A stretch of DNA of 64,000 nt from Phoenix dactylifera (GCF_009389715.1 NC_052395.1:24477482-24541481); one strand, 5' to 3'; shown: positions 1-12,799, counted from the first letter of the stretch. Made by a program: numbers and translations. The notes: generated by a model from the letters alone, not told the origin.

Positions 1-532
1 CCAGCCTGATTGCTCTTTTCTTTTTTGGAAGTTGTGGTTTGTGAATATTAAGCACTTTATGAATAGCAAGTACCTCCTATGTTGTATTTCTTGCTAGTCT
101 TATACTCTCGTAGTATGGCATCCTATGACATATTGCAACATTTACACCCACAGTATGCTCATGATACCTATTCTTCCATCAACTTTGTATGCATAGTATA
201 TCTATAGTAGTGATGTGTATGGTATCACTAGGGTGATTTCTAGCAATTTGAGTGCAAGATTTGTAAATGTATATGCTAACTTCTTTGCCTAACAAGATAT
301 TTAGCTTCACCTCAAATTGCAGATTGTGACAGTATGGTGCCTGGCACTTCTAGGAGGTGCCTTGGTTACCATCTATTCCAATCTCTCTCCCTTTCTCTAA
401 TTTTTTGTAATCTGGTGGTTCTTAAAAAAGTAACTTGTTTTTATCACCTTAAGCTTGAGATTGATCATATTTCAACTTTCTCTACGTTTGCGAGTTTAGA
501 CAACTTCTGCTGAATTTTGAGTTGATATTCAG

Positions 533-3500
533 AAGCTCTTGTTGAAAGTGATGAGGAGGTGGCTGAGGGTGATTATTATGTTGCTAAAGCATCTAAGAAA
601 AAGGAAAAGAAAAAACAAGAGCGTGAAGCACAAAGACAGGTGGATTATCTTTTGAATTTTTTCCCTTCATATCTGGTCTTTGTTAGGTCAATGCTAATGT
701 TGAGACACTGGCATATCTTTTATTAGGCTGAGGAAGCAGCACATGAATTAAGAACGACAAAGCAAGATCGCTATGCAGAAATGCGTAGGAAGAAGGATGA
801 GGAGCGTGAAGCACAAGAACGTTTGATGGTTGGTGATAGTATTGTTAGCATGCTTTTTGAAATTATAAAATACTTATTTCTATACTAAAGCGGCATGTAA
901 GTTGATATAGGAGGAAGAAGCTAGGGCTCGGCAAGCCAAGGAGGAAGAAGCTGCGGCTCTAGATTTTGAGAAATGGAAAGGAGAATTTTCAGTTGATGCT
1001 GAGGGTACAACAGAAAATGAACTGCAAGATGAGAACCAAGGTCAACTCTTTAATTTTGTGGAATACATCAAGGTAGGTGTCTCTTTTCATTTTATATGAA
1101 CAATCTACTCTATATTTCTATATATGCGTCTCCTGTAAGTTGTTTATCTTGGCTTTATTTTCTTACATTTGACTTAACTGACACCGTGGTATTATTTTTT
1201 TTCCTGATAGTTATAATGTGTTGATTTTGGTTGGATGATTGATTTCTGTAGCAGTTCTACCATCATTTACAATAATTGATGATTTTTGAAAAGAAAATAA
1301 GTGAAAGAAGTCTTGATAATGAACAGATACAAGGTGTGATGATAGTCATGGTAACTGAGGAGTTTTGCAATATTATTTGCCTCATGAGGAATTTGATTCC
1401 CCTAAAGATATAAAGATAGTTCACATAACTTAGGGAACCGCTCCCTCCTCCAGAAAAGTCCTGACTTTATCACCCCACCCCACCCCCTCTCTCCCTTGTG
1501 TTTTTAATGCCTGACTTGTCTAACTGTACAGGAGGTCATCATTCACTTGCGCACCATGAGAAAAATATAAGAAAAATATACTAATACCCTTACTATAGAT
1601 GTTCTTCATTCCTTGGTTTTAACGCCCTTGCTGGTGCATATACCATGCCATGCGAAAAAGTGAATGGTTAACCTTAGGTCGAGAACACACCAGGATAGAT
1701 TTCTGACTATGACATGAACCCTCATTTGACATATTTGCCTAGTACCAACCATAAAGACCGGGGTTAAACTTAATTGGATGTCAGAACATAAATACAACTG
1801 TTGATTCACCTTAGCATCCTTTTATTAACTCCAATCTTTATAGGGTCCTTGATTACCTTCTAAGCTAATTTAAAATTCAAAGTTTGATAGCTCTAGACAT
1901 TCTTCTCTGAAACATATATAAGCATAAGCATGATTGCTTTAACTATAAGAATTACAGTAATTAGTTGTCTAGGTTTTCTTCACTCTCTTGGCTCTAGCAC
2001 AAAATCGAACATTTCTTTTGGCAGGATATCCTCATACTCTTATGGCATGGACACATAACATCCGAATCAAGGTCCGCCGTACCGGTACCGGTCGGCGTAC
2101 CGGTGGCCGGCCGGACCGGTACATACCGGCCGGACCGGTACCGTACCGGCCGGTACCGCGAGCCAAACATTTTGTTTTTTTTTTAAATGTTGTCTCTGTT
2201 GGATCTTAAATTAAGTGAAGATTTATGTTTTTTTATTGCTTTTTTCATGATTTTTGATGTTTTTATATTTAAATTTAGGGTTGAAATTTGAAACATATAT
2301 GATGCATGATTGCATGTTATGTTTTCCTCCGTTCCAAATGATAAAATGATACACATAAAATATCTTCAAATTAAAATACAATCATTTACATACATTTCAA
2401 GTACTGTAGGATATCTACAATCGGGATGAGTGCCGATGGCTCTCGTAGATATCCGGATCATAAGTATAATCAGGAGGAGGCAAATCAACCCAATCAGAAG
2501 GAACGCGCGCCAGGTTATAAGAACTGTCGGATCTCTCGCTCACGCTCTGGCTCTGAGAGGTGTCCTCTGATTGTGTAGGGGCCCATCCAAATATGGCGGA
2601 AGCAAAATCCAATGCACCATATCCATATTCGTTAGGCTGAGGCTGTGGATAATAGAATCCGTATCCGTATATTGTCGGATCTGCAGTCGTATCCTGTCTT
2701 CCTGAACGACCTCGAGGAGTCCATCTTCTATATCCAATGATATCCTCACGAAATCTATCAGGTGGTCGACCGTGGTCCGTATCCTGTGTAGCACCCGTAA
2801 ATTGGGACTCACCGGTGAAATAAAGACCACCCTCCGACTGTGTCTCATGAGTACCATACTGTCCTCCGCTCCCTCCATGGCTAGAAGATCCATCACTACC
2901 AAAACCTTCATCACTGCTAGTCCAAGTCTCTTCCTCGACACTCTCCATTGGGACTCTTTATTTTTCTTTTCTGGCCCTCTCTGTCTGGCTCCCCTGTGCC
3001 TGCGGTTGATCAGCTCTGGGAGTGCGTGGAATATTGCGCTCAGCCCATTGCTCTGGATCGACCCTAGCTTCGGTGGCTATGAAGGTAGCTGGTCGTGGAG
3101 GCGATCCTGGCTCGTCAAGCTCGGGCTCCTGCTGCTGGCCTACAAGCCAGCCGAGTAGTGGATCATCGTCATTAGCGGTGAAGGTCCCGTAAATCGGATC
3201 TGTATGCTTGAGCTCCACTTCCTCCTGGATGCACTTTAGCCTCAACCGCAAATTGTAATGCACATAAACAAGGTCGTTGAGGCGTTTTTGCGTCAAACAG
3301 TTTCTTTGTTTGCTGTGGATAAGGGCGAAGGTGGACCAATTGCGCTCACATCCACTAGAGGAGACTGTTTGGGAGAGGATCCGGATAGCTATCCGCTTTA
3401 GATTTCTCGCGGATCCGCCAAAATGCACCTACCATTCAGCTGCAAAAATATTTATGAAAATTATATATATGATAGTTCTATAATAGTAACTAAGTAACAC

Positions 3501-6500
3501 CAGGTGAATGTTTTCCTGATGTGTCACGTACCTGGATTCATATTGTGTTTGCTGACGACAGCCGCTCGTTGGCCAAAACTGTAGCTGCCCTCTCTAAATA
3601 ATTTGCTCTGTGAAAAATAAGCATAAGAAAACCATGTTAATAATTGAAGATGCCGATATACTTACACATGCTGGTAATTACTAAATCATAATTATCTCTT
3701 CAAGACATAGGGCCGCTTTTTCTGGATCATGCTCCATCTTGTAAATCACATTACGCAAAGCATCTAGAAGTGTTTCATCCATACCAATTCCATCTATGCT
3801 GTACTGAAACCGGGGGTTTAGGTAGTATGCTGCACATATACGAAACTATCCTAGCATAGTTATATAATTACATCACTATAATTATCAGTATAATTATATC
3901 TTAGCTTACCTGCTAGATGTAATTCCGTACCCATTTGCGCTCTCCACCGTTGCTCAATGATGTTGATGTACGACCGGCCATGTGCTGGATCTGCCTCCAT
4001 AATCTGATCCTTTGCTTTGACCATCATGTGATATAAAAACCCCATCTGGGGGTAGATCTCGCTATCTACGGCCCGCAGCACTTCATATAATGGTTTGATA
4101 GCCTTGACTATTGTTGTAGCTCGCTGCTAGAATGGCTGTCTCGTCACCAAGTATTCTATCTTGCTCCCTTCAGTGCCGGCATAAGAATATCTACTATCAT
4201 ACCACTCGGAACTGGCAAACATCTGACGTAGGGCTCCTCTCTTCTCGAGGATGCTATTAAGTGCGATGAAGCTGGTAGCAAACCGTGTGTCTCCTGGTCT
4301 CAGAATCTCTCCCCCTGCATACTTTCTCATCAGTGAAAGGACCTAGTTATGGTTATAAATATACCTGGTAATGCGTTAGGCTGTCTCCACCGTTTGTTGC
4401 ACCCTACGAATCTTTCCAATGTCCATCAATATAAGATCGATACAATGTGCTGCACATGGGGTCCAGAAAATATGTTGTCGCCGCTCCATCAAGACCTGCC
4501 TGACAGCCTTATATTGCGGTCCATTATCAGTGACGACCTGCACGACATTCTTCTTTCCTACCAGATCAATCACATCCTCCATAAGTTTCAGCATGTACGA
4601 GGTGTTGTGCACATAAGCCGAAGCATCAACCGACTTATGGAAGAAGGTCTTAGCATCACAGTATGTCAGAAAGTTGATGATGCTCCGCCTGGTTGGACCG
4701 GTCCAACCATCGCACATGATGGTTAGTCCATATATGGGCCACTTGCTCTTGTAGGAGTCAATTCAATTCTCCAGCTCCTCCTTAATGTTGTCAAGAAACT
4801 CACCGTATATGTCCTTCGGGCCTGGAGGAGCTACACCGAGATCGGCAGCTTGTATGGCGGCAATGGCAGACCTGTAGTATGTATTGTCTGCCACATTCGC
4901 TGGGATGTGGCTGAAGTGAAACCAGGATCCAATAGCTCGCCATATAGTTTTCTTCTTATCCTTCATCCACATTGTGTCTACCCTCTGCTGCCTTGAATCT
5001 CTACTGGGGAGAGCATGCGGATCTACATCATGAATTGTCGCTCCTTGTGGAATTCCTATAGATTACTTCTTTCGGCTACCAAAACTACCCATCATAGATG
5101 CAATCCGGCCACGTTCTTTGCCGACGCCCTCCCTGACTGAAGTTGTCCTCAAGAACTCTGGATCTTGTCTAGTGCTCCTAGAACCGCCGCCCGACTCGTA
5201 TGCAGAGGGCCCAAATTGAGCTCTATGCCTGGCCACCTCCTCCTGCTGCCACTGATCATCCAAGCTTGCATGCATGGCCGCCTGAATATCTGCCTCCTCC
5301 TCATCTAGATCTTCGACCTTCTCTGGCTCCCTAGAGTGATAGGAAGGTGGCTCTGCCGCTCGGCGATCGACCTCCGCCCTCTTCTTGGAAGCCATCTCCT
5401 TCGCTTCTTTGACCTCAGCGAGATTCTGCCTCATCAGCACACGAATCTCGTTAGGACAATTTGGGTACGTAGCAACCTCACCGGAATTTGCGGCTAAGTG
5501 TTGCTTCAACCTGGTTACCCCTCCTCCCTTGAAAACCTTATCGCAAAACTTGCATTGAAACTGGTGTCGTTGCCCCTCAGTTTCAAGTCTTCGCCCATAA
5601 GACCAGCCAATATCACGCTTTGCAGGGTTCGTTTTTCTTGATGGCTCCATTTCTATCATAAAAGGACAACTTATCAAAAAATTAAGCTAATAAAGTAAAT
5701 TTTTGCATTATCTTATTATTTAAGTAATTTATAAACTATTTTTTTAAATTACTTATTAACAAATTAATGAAATAACATAGGAAAAAAAACGCACCTTAAA
5801 TAGTCTCCGCTGGATTTTTTGGGTAGGACCTCCTCCTCAATTTGTAGGCTATCTCTCAAATCTTTCCGTCTCTAATTACTCTTCAGAGGCTCGCTCCTGG
5901 ATTTTAGTTACTCTGGAGTCTGGACAGAGCCTCTGTTCGGTTTTTATAACCGAACGAGCGAGAAAGAAGTGGCCGAGAGGCCACTTCGTTTTCGTATTTT
6001 CAACTGATGGGAAAGGAAGTGGCCTCTCGGCCATTTCTTTTTTTAAAACAAAAATAACAAAAAAGAAGTGGCCTCTCGGCCATAAAAAAAAAAAGCTGTG
6101 GCCGACAGGCCACAGTTTTTTTTTTTTATGTTTGAAAGAAGTGGCCCGTGGGCCACTTCTTCCTTGAAACCACGCGAGGCGTTGTGGTTCCGAAAAAAAA
6201 AAAAATCGTGCTCCGTACCGGCCGGTTCGCAGATGAAAACTGAAAAATACCGGTTTCATCTGTTTCCGGTACCGGTCAAGGACTGGACCGGTATGTACCG
6301 GCCCGTACGTGCCGGTGCGGCATTCCTTGATCCGAATGTTAACACTTCCTCCTGCACTACTTTCTAACCCCATGCTTCTGAGCTTTATGCACATCGACCT
6401 TTTCATTCTCATCCTTGTAGATGCAATATTTCTACATTTCATCTACCATATTATTTATATTTGTTTATTATATTCTTCCATATAATAGATTTTTTCTCTC

Positions 6501-9500
6501 TTTAATGAAATTTAGATTTTCAGAGGATTTTGTTCGATTCCGTTTAGTATGACCTTTGATTCTCTTATTAAGATAGATGTATAGGCATCTATGAATTTAA
6601 TATTGAAGTAATGTAAAAGAAGAAATTCTTTTCCCCCCTTTTTCTCCAGACTAGTGGTGGAACACCACTAATTAAATCTTTTGAGTCAGACTCTTGGGAA
6701 AGACTTCTTAAGGTTAGGGGCTAGAACCTCCTCGCAAGTGGGGGATTCAAGCACTAGGACCCAGTTTGTGTGAAATAAGTAACTCTTAGCAAAAGCATTT
6801 GTCAGTCCAAATGTAGTCCTATCTCTCATTATCCAACTTATATAAAACTTCCAAGTTTAACCTCAATGTAGGTCTTAATTTTGCCAATTTCTTTGACAGG
6901 ATCTCCTTTTCATATGGGTGCATGTAAAACTACCTCCATCAGAATGCCAATTTTCCTTTTCCCACTTGTGCAATATAAATATGATCTCCCTAAAAGTTAT
7001 GTAGCTTTGTCTCATGCTGACCTATGAAAAGCCTTGGAACCATACCCACCCCATCAACTGAGAATTATGTCTATGACCTACTTCGTTGGCGCATATTATA
7101 TTAATCATGTTAAGAGGAATTTATTATTAATAAATTAATGAAACTACTGATAGATACTTGATAAGAATATCTTATCCTCTCAATCATTACAACTAGCTTT
7201 GAGATGTAAATTTTATTTTCCTCCTTGCTATTTTACATTTGCTGGAGAACCTATAAATAAGCTGGTGAAAGTTAAAACAATAATCTTTGACCTGGTTTAA
7301 GGTTGGAGCTTTTGATTGTAGGGTTGCATTCAGAAGGGAGATTAGTTTAAGTTGGTAGATAAGGTAAAATTTTCGGAGTGGCTGAGGTGTGATCCTACTC
7401 GTATGAAAGATTCTGGGTTTTATGTTTTTATCTTACAATGATTCTCCAGTACATGATTCCTCTGTTATAACAGGGAATAAGGATGTCTGGTATTCATCTT
7501 CCTTTAAATGACACTTAGGAATTATGAAAGTGGTGACTTAACCTTCTTTCTAGTGCTATATAAGGGCATATGTACTTTCACAGGAAGAACTCAAGTTTGA
7601 CATGCTGTATAATAGAAAAGGATGAGCTTCCACAGTACATTGATATAGTTAGATACAAGTTAAGGGATTTTGCATGTCCTTTTACCAGGGTTTGATGAAC
7701 GAAATCAAATTGATGAATAGTTGTGCTTTAATATTCGGTTGTCTTTCTTTCTGTTGGTTGATATTTCTTGAGCATTCAAAATTAGGAGTCCATTGGACCA
7801 TGGGAAAAAAGGTAGTTATTGGCCTGTGGTCTTTGGTGAGATCCCAACATGTGGATATCATTTAAAAAAGGGTAGAAAATAGACAAAGCTTGTGTAAAAG
7901 GATCAGGACAAGTTTTCGGCCCTAAATGCAAAAACCCATGGGTGGAATGGCTTGAGCTCGTATTTTTGCTTTCTACTTGTCATGAGTAAGATTTGTATAC
8001 TTATTTCAGATTCATTTTCAGCCGAGCAAGATGAACTTCACTTCGATAACTTCAATGGTTTGGGCTCTAGTTTTGGCAGTTTTGTTAAAAAGATCCAGTT
8101 AAGCTTATGATATGTAAATTGTGGAGAAAAATAAAATGAGGCGAGTTAATGTACTATGTGCAATTTAAAATTATATTTATATTGTTTGGGACCTTTGCAT
8201 GTATTATTTTGGCAGTCTTGCACTGAAACAAGCTTTTTAACTGTTCACATGACCTTGTTAAAGTTGAATTTGATGGAAACAGTATGGAACATATGAATAT
8301 GAATGTCTATGAGATCTTCCTTCATTGTAATTTAGCCTCTCTTTAATAAAATTGGGTCACTTTTTTCCTCCCTTTTCATCAAAAGCAAAAACTATGAATA
8401 TCTGTGAAATTTGAGCTCTTGGATATTTTGCCCATGTTAGAAGATCGCTTTTCCTTTAAGTCTCTTTTGAATTTAATGTTCGGTGCTTCCAAATTGTCTC
8501 CGAACTTGAAAAATCTAGATTAATGCTTTTTGACATCTGAAGAATTCAAGAAAACGATACCATTGTCAGAACCTTACATATGGCAAACTTGATATAAGTC
8601 AGTTTGGTAGAAAACAGACCTCAGTTGCACTAGCTTCAGCTTGATATTGAATTGTTTCCGTCAAGTGTGGATTTCTGGAGAAAATTCAAAACCATGGATG
8701 GGAGTTTTTTCCTCCAAGGAAGATTCCATGTACTATACTGCTCTGTGGTTTTGGAGGAAATCTGATATAGGCACTTAGATGACATATAATGTGTTAAGAG
8801 GATCTGCAAAAATGTTTATGCTGCAATTAGAATTGTTAAAATGGATAAAGTGAGCTCTTTAGTGTTGGCTCTTTCTTGCCGGAATCTTTCCCCATAAGTG
8901 TCACATCATGGCTTGAAGTTTTGGTTGAAACTTTGAAACTAAAGTCAAAGATTTTTTTTTTCACTTTCAGTCTGAGCTTCCAAAATTGGGTCTCAGTTGG
9001 TCAAATTCACTTATGGGTGAGTTCATGCTAATCTTCTGTCATTTCTTCACCTTTTCCAGTCCCAAGAAGTATTTCCTGAAGAATAGCTTGAAATTGTGAA
9101 TTTCGAGGCCTTGTTTGGATTCTAAAGAATTTTAGACAAGTAAATATTTTGGCATAGGCTCTGCTATCCTATAACTTCCCCTCCATTTCTTCAAATACTT
9201 CAGTACCCTGTCATACTGAGCTTAGTATTTGAAACCACTCTTCTCTTGTTTTTGTTCATCAATTGTGCAGTTGTAACAAATTTTTCTGTTTCTTCTTTCC
9301 TTTAACAATCTTTATTCTCTTTTCATGTCAACACTACTACAAAACTGAAACAGAAAAATGAGGATTGCTTTTTTAGGGAATCTATCTTGCTTTTTTTTTT
9401 TTTTAAAGAAATACTTTTTAGGGAATCTGCCATAACATAACAAATGGTTCCTTATGTGGCATATTGATAAATTAATTTATCAGTCCTGATACAATTCCCT

Positions 9501-11475
9501 GTATTGATATGATTCTATTATAATATGTGGGTTTCTGCTGGCAGGTTCATATACAGTATTTTTCTGTGTTATGACAATGTGAATTTATTGTTGTATGAGG
9601 TGTATGCCTTCTCTTCTATTTCTAGTTCAAGAGCTTTATTTAGTTAGGCACTTGTCTTAAGCTGTGCTTAATGAATGTATATCCTAATTTATTTTGTGGA
9701 TTGAATTGGATAAGTTAATTGGACTTAAAAAGATTCTTTGCCTAATACTTCAGGTGGTATGTAAGTATATGTCAGGTTGGGTTCAAAACTTCCTTTGTTT
9801 GTTTTGATGGCTAGATGATTATTCTTGTGTTTTAATAGGAATCTTGCCATATGATGCTTGGGCTGCAATCACCAACACTATGCATCAGCATTTGGTTCCA
9901 GATTCTGAAATAATTACTCCCGGCACAGAGTAGGCATTCATGAACTATGTGTTGCTGAACAACTAAATCAGTGCATCGGACAGTTAAAAGCCCTAGGTTT
10001 GCTTTCATATTGGCCTATTAAGAAATGTTAAATTTGACAGAGAGTAAACAAACTTCTTATCAGTTAGCATGCTTGTGAATAAATGCTTGCTGGAAATACA
10101 TGCTTTTGTTGCTGTTTGAGCCCTGCTCTAATGCAAGCAAAAGTAACCAGGCAGGGTTGCATGCACTCTTTTCTTTGATGAATGTGGGAGAAATTTTTTG
10201 TTGCATAGCATATGCATGAGGTGTGGATCAATATTGATCTTGGTGGCGTCCATGCAACTGCATGTCCACGTTGTTTGTTGTATGTTTGTTCGTCTGTGTA
10301 TTCTTGTGCTCGAGTACTTTGCTTGTAACATACAAACATATGCATGGACGACCGGATTTATGATGAAGTCACACCTATGAAATGAGAACACCACAAGTCT
10401 AGTACTAATGTTTTAATTTTAATTGATTCAGAAACAGAAATGTGTCCCATTGGAAGACCTTGCAGCAGAATTCAAGCTGCGCACTCAGGTATTGTCAGTG
10501 GTCTGCCAAGAATGGATGTTTTCGGTGTTATAATTCTGATTTGAAGTCATTTTGACTTTAAACATTTTATATACAAATTGCATGCTCTTTTACTGTTCCT
10601 TTATTTGCCTTTACTATAGAAAATTAGCTTAGTTTGTTAATCAGCTCTGCATCTTATCCACCATTCCAGTGATGCATGCATGGCCATATCATACCTGACC
10701 TTAAAAATGATTACACCTCTACTATTCCTATTTCAAAAATGATTATGCTTATACTGTTAACATGCAACCCAACCAAATACATGATCAATTGTTACATAGT
10801 TATGATCTTTAATTCATGTTAGAATCCTAGTTCATCTGTGTTGACTTCCATGAAAATGCATGTCTAATGTTTTATTCTTTTAATTGCCTGGTGGTTTTGT
10901 AGGACTGCATCAATCGAATAATATCACTGGAGAATATGGGTATGTGTCATGAGCTCTCATCATTCCTAGTTGGCCCGTTACTGCTTCATAAGATTAAAAT
11001 TGTATTTGGAGAATCACCTTAGCACCGGCAAACTACTAAATATATTCTCGCTTTTATCTGTTTGGCTCATTGCCTTCCATCTTGGGTATTTCTAACTGTT
11101 GTTGCACCCTTAATTTATCATTGTTATACATGGTGATGCCACATTGAGTGACAATGCTTCAAAGATTTTCCAGATCATCTCTTAATAACTAACCGAAGAT
11201 TTAGTTGCTGACTGTTGCTCGCCAGATGAATATTACTTCGATGCTAGAGAATCATTGGACTTTTATGTCGTGCAGGGAGATTATCTGGTGTCATGGATGA
11301 TCGTGGCAAGTATATATACATCTCACCTGAGGAAATGAAGGCAGTTGCAGATTACATCAAACGGCAAGGAAGAGTCAGCATTTCACATCTTGCCAGCAAA
11401 TCCAACCAGTTCATTGATTTGGAGCCAAAGCCACAGTTTGATGAACAAAATTCAGATGGGATTGCTGTTGCATAG
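533..11475 (+). CDS. DDRGK1: DDRGK domain-containing protein 1 (UFBP1), UFM1 ligase scaffold; 5' end outside window
   Basis: Six coding exons read in one frame: 533-639, 727-828, 911-1072, 10432-10488, 10903-10939 and 11276-11475, all with GT-AG borders, ending in TAG at 11473-11475. They give about 221 C-terminal residues. The first three exons are a highly charged Lys/Glu/Arg coiled coil, followed by [19 protein letters not shown]; the last three form the winged-helix-like C-terminal domain with the name-giving motif in [13 protein letters not shown]. In the known family, DDRGK1/UFBP1 is an ER-anchored adaptor that works with UFL1 in transfer of the ubiquitin-like UFM1. The N-terminal membrane anchor is encoded by exons upstream of position 1. 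The intron 1073-10431 is unusually long and carries a hAT transposon. The coding exons show no damage, so the gene is probably functional. Confidence 0.94.
2415..5650 (-). pseudogene. hAT transposase (BED zinc finger, DUF659, dimerisation domain), inactivated
   Basis: Reading down the minus strand from an ATG at 5650: a BED zinc finger with a CKFC knuckle and a following LKQH histidine (about 5590-5490); an acidic linker; a DUF659-like transposase core (4972-4376) with [10 protein letters not shown] and a CAAH motif; a block with [11 protein letters not shown] (about 3850-3690); and the C-terminal hAT dimerisation domain (3428-3240). A Ser/Gly/Tyr-rich tail runs to 2415. Stops interrupt the frame at 5063-5065 (TAA), 4763-4765 (TGA), 4127-4129 (TAG) and 2958-2960 (TAA); homology continues in the same frame past the inner stops, so these are nonsense changes rather than exon ends. 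The frame change between 3860 and 3428 could be an intron. The protein is not expected to be made in full. Confidence 0.85.
5966..6159. repeat. Cluster of five GGCC-armed palindromes near the hAT right end
   Basis: Five short hairpin-forming units lie in under 200 bp: about 5966-5987, 6015-6037, 6065-6082, 6096-6115 and 6138-6159. Each has the form GTGGCC-N4-GGCCAC or a near variant, most preceded by GAA. They lie between the transposase start and the right terminus, where hAT elements carry promoter and subterminal transposase-binding sites. That role here is inferred, not shown. Confidence 0.8.
6338..10431 (+). other. Remainder of the long DDRGK1 intron; no gene seen
   Basis: Between the hAT insertion and the acceptor at 10431 the sequence is AT-rich with only short chance open frames. 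No protein homology, tRNA or intact transposon was recognised on either strand. The same is true of the intron start, 1073-2059. The intron without the transposon would still be about 5.1 kb. Confidence 0.6.
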
Positions 11476-11954
11476 GCCTTGTCTAAATATATGTGACTAT
11501 CCGTATGTTGGCTTCTGTCACCTCTATGCTTTTTCGTTACCATGATGTATATACCGCACTCACAACAGGTTTTTCAACTTTTTCCTTAAATACAGTAGCC
11601 TAACCCTCCCCCTGTATGTTATTATTATTATTATATTTTTCCCCCCCGTTGTTTGGGCTTGGGGTATTGGGATAAAACACCCTGTATGGTATGTTTTTTG
11701 GAATGTTGCTTTCTTAATGGTGAATCTGTACGCATAGACTGTATTCCCACAAGGTCTCGTAAGTTTTATTTGGTTAGACTTACGAGCTTCGGCACCCAGT
11801 TAGATGTCCACCCATCAACATGGTTGTTGTAAAATAAGAACCACTTGACGTAATTTTTCACGCTATTGCATCACATTAGAACAGTGCTGGTTACAGGCCT
11901 CTGGGTTTGGCTGCGGGGAATTTGTGAAACATCCTTTTATATATATATATATAT

Positions 11955-12196
11955 TGTTGCGGGAACGGCATTCTGCCGGAGCCTCACACAACAGCCTAGC
12001 CCACATTAAGCTAGCAGAGAAAGAGGACCGCGTTCTTCCCGAGGTATTGTCCGCTTTGGGGGTCGAGCGTACCCGGAGCCCTCCTCAAGGTTTTGTTCCA
12101 CAAAAGGGCCCTCGAGAGGAAAGAATTTCCATCCCCCATTTAAGGCACGGAACCTTTCCGCTACTAGCCGATGTGGGACTAAATTCAAGACCCCCC
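11955..12196 (-). mobile_element. LTR/TRIM-like repeat inserted in an (AT)n tract
   Basis: A GC-richer block of about 240 bp begins TGTTGCGGGAACGG and is flanked by AT dinucleotide runs on both sides (about 11939-11952 and 12198-12223), as if it had split one microsatellite. On the minus strand it contains AGTCCCACATCGG (12168-12180), a motif common in plant short LTRs. It looks like a solo LTR of a small retroelement. No second copy, primer site or clear target duplication is visible, so the class is tentative. Confidence 0.5.
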
Positions 12197-12799
12197 CAAT
12201 ATATATATATATATATATATATAATAGAAAAGAAAGGCTCTCCAATCTCGCCTGAGAAAAATAAATAAAGAGGGCCCTTTGACCTCCCGATTGGACAAAA
12301 AGAAAAAAAAGAAAAAAAATCTTGCTTGAAAAAATTTAACAAAGTTTTACGATCACCTAAATGTTGAGAAGTCTGAAACTCAGGACGAAGGCAGAGAGTT
12401 CGATCCGCTGGCCGCGTTAAGCCTCTGTCATGGGCTATGTCAGTATTAGCAGGGTCACAAAATTTTCTGAGGCTAGCGAGAAGATCCGACCTGCCTAATC
12501 TACTGCAGATTCTTGGGTGCAAATATCAACGAGTCATCTTTACGACATGGAGGGAATTAGTGACCGTTGCGTCCTCCCTCCAATTCCGTCAAACCAAGCG
12601 GAGGACATCCAACTGACTAGGCCTTCCTTCTCCCCCTGCCCTCAATTCAAACATGAGCGAAAATTTTTCCGTACAAAAAACTAACAAAACAAAACGAACT
12701 AATTTTACCACCATCACCTCCTCGTCCTCTGAACTCCAAATTCCCACAAAAATAAAAATCTTATTTTTCATTAACGTCGACCCATCGCTCCTGGGTTAA

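Larger units (their letters stand above)
2068..6329 (-). mobile_element. hAT-superfamily DNA transposon, full length, in DDRGK1 intron
   Basis: The element is bounded by an exact 8-bp direct repeat ATCCGAAT at 2060-2067 and 6330-6337, the target-site duplication size of hAT elements. Its ends are imperfect terminal inverted repeats: CAAGGTCCGCCGTACCGG at the left, and CAAGGAATGCCGCACCGGC when the right end is read on the minus strand. Both subterminal regions are packed with ACCGGT/GTACCGG motifs. The interior codes on the minus strand for a BED-finger hAT transposase (separate entry). The insert lies antisense to DDRGK1 and inside an intron. Its exact duplication suggests insertion recent enough for both copies to survive, although the transposase has four in-frame stops and the copy is probably non-autonomous. 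Confidence 0.9.

Noticed and set aside
5876..6442. 188-codon minus-strand open frame across the hAT right end
   Set aside because: It runs through the terminal repeat, the palindromes and the target duplication into host sequence, and the translation is low complexity. It is a chance frame.
12006..12522. Overlapping open frames in 12.0-12.5 kb
   Set aside because: They cross a short LTR-like repeat and an AT microsatellite and have no homology.
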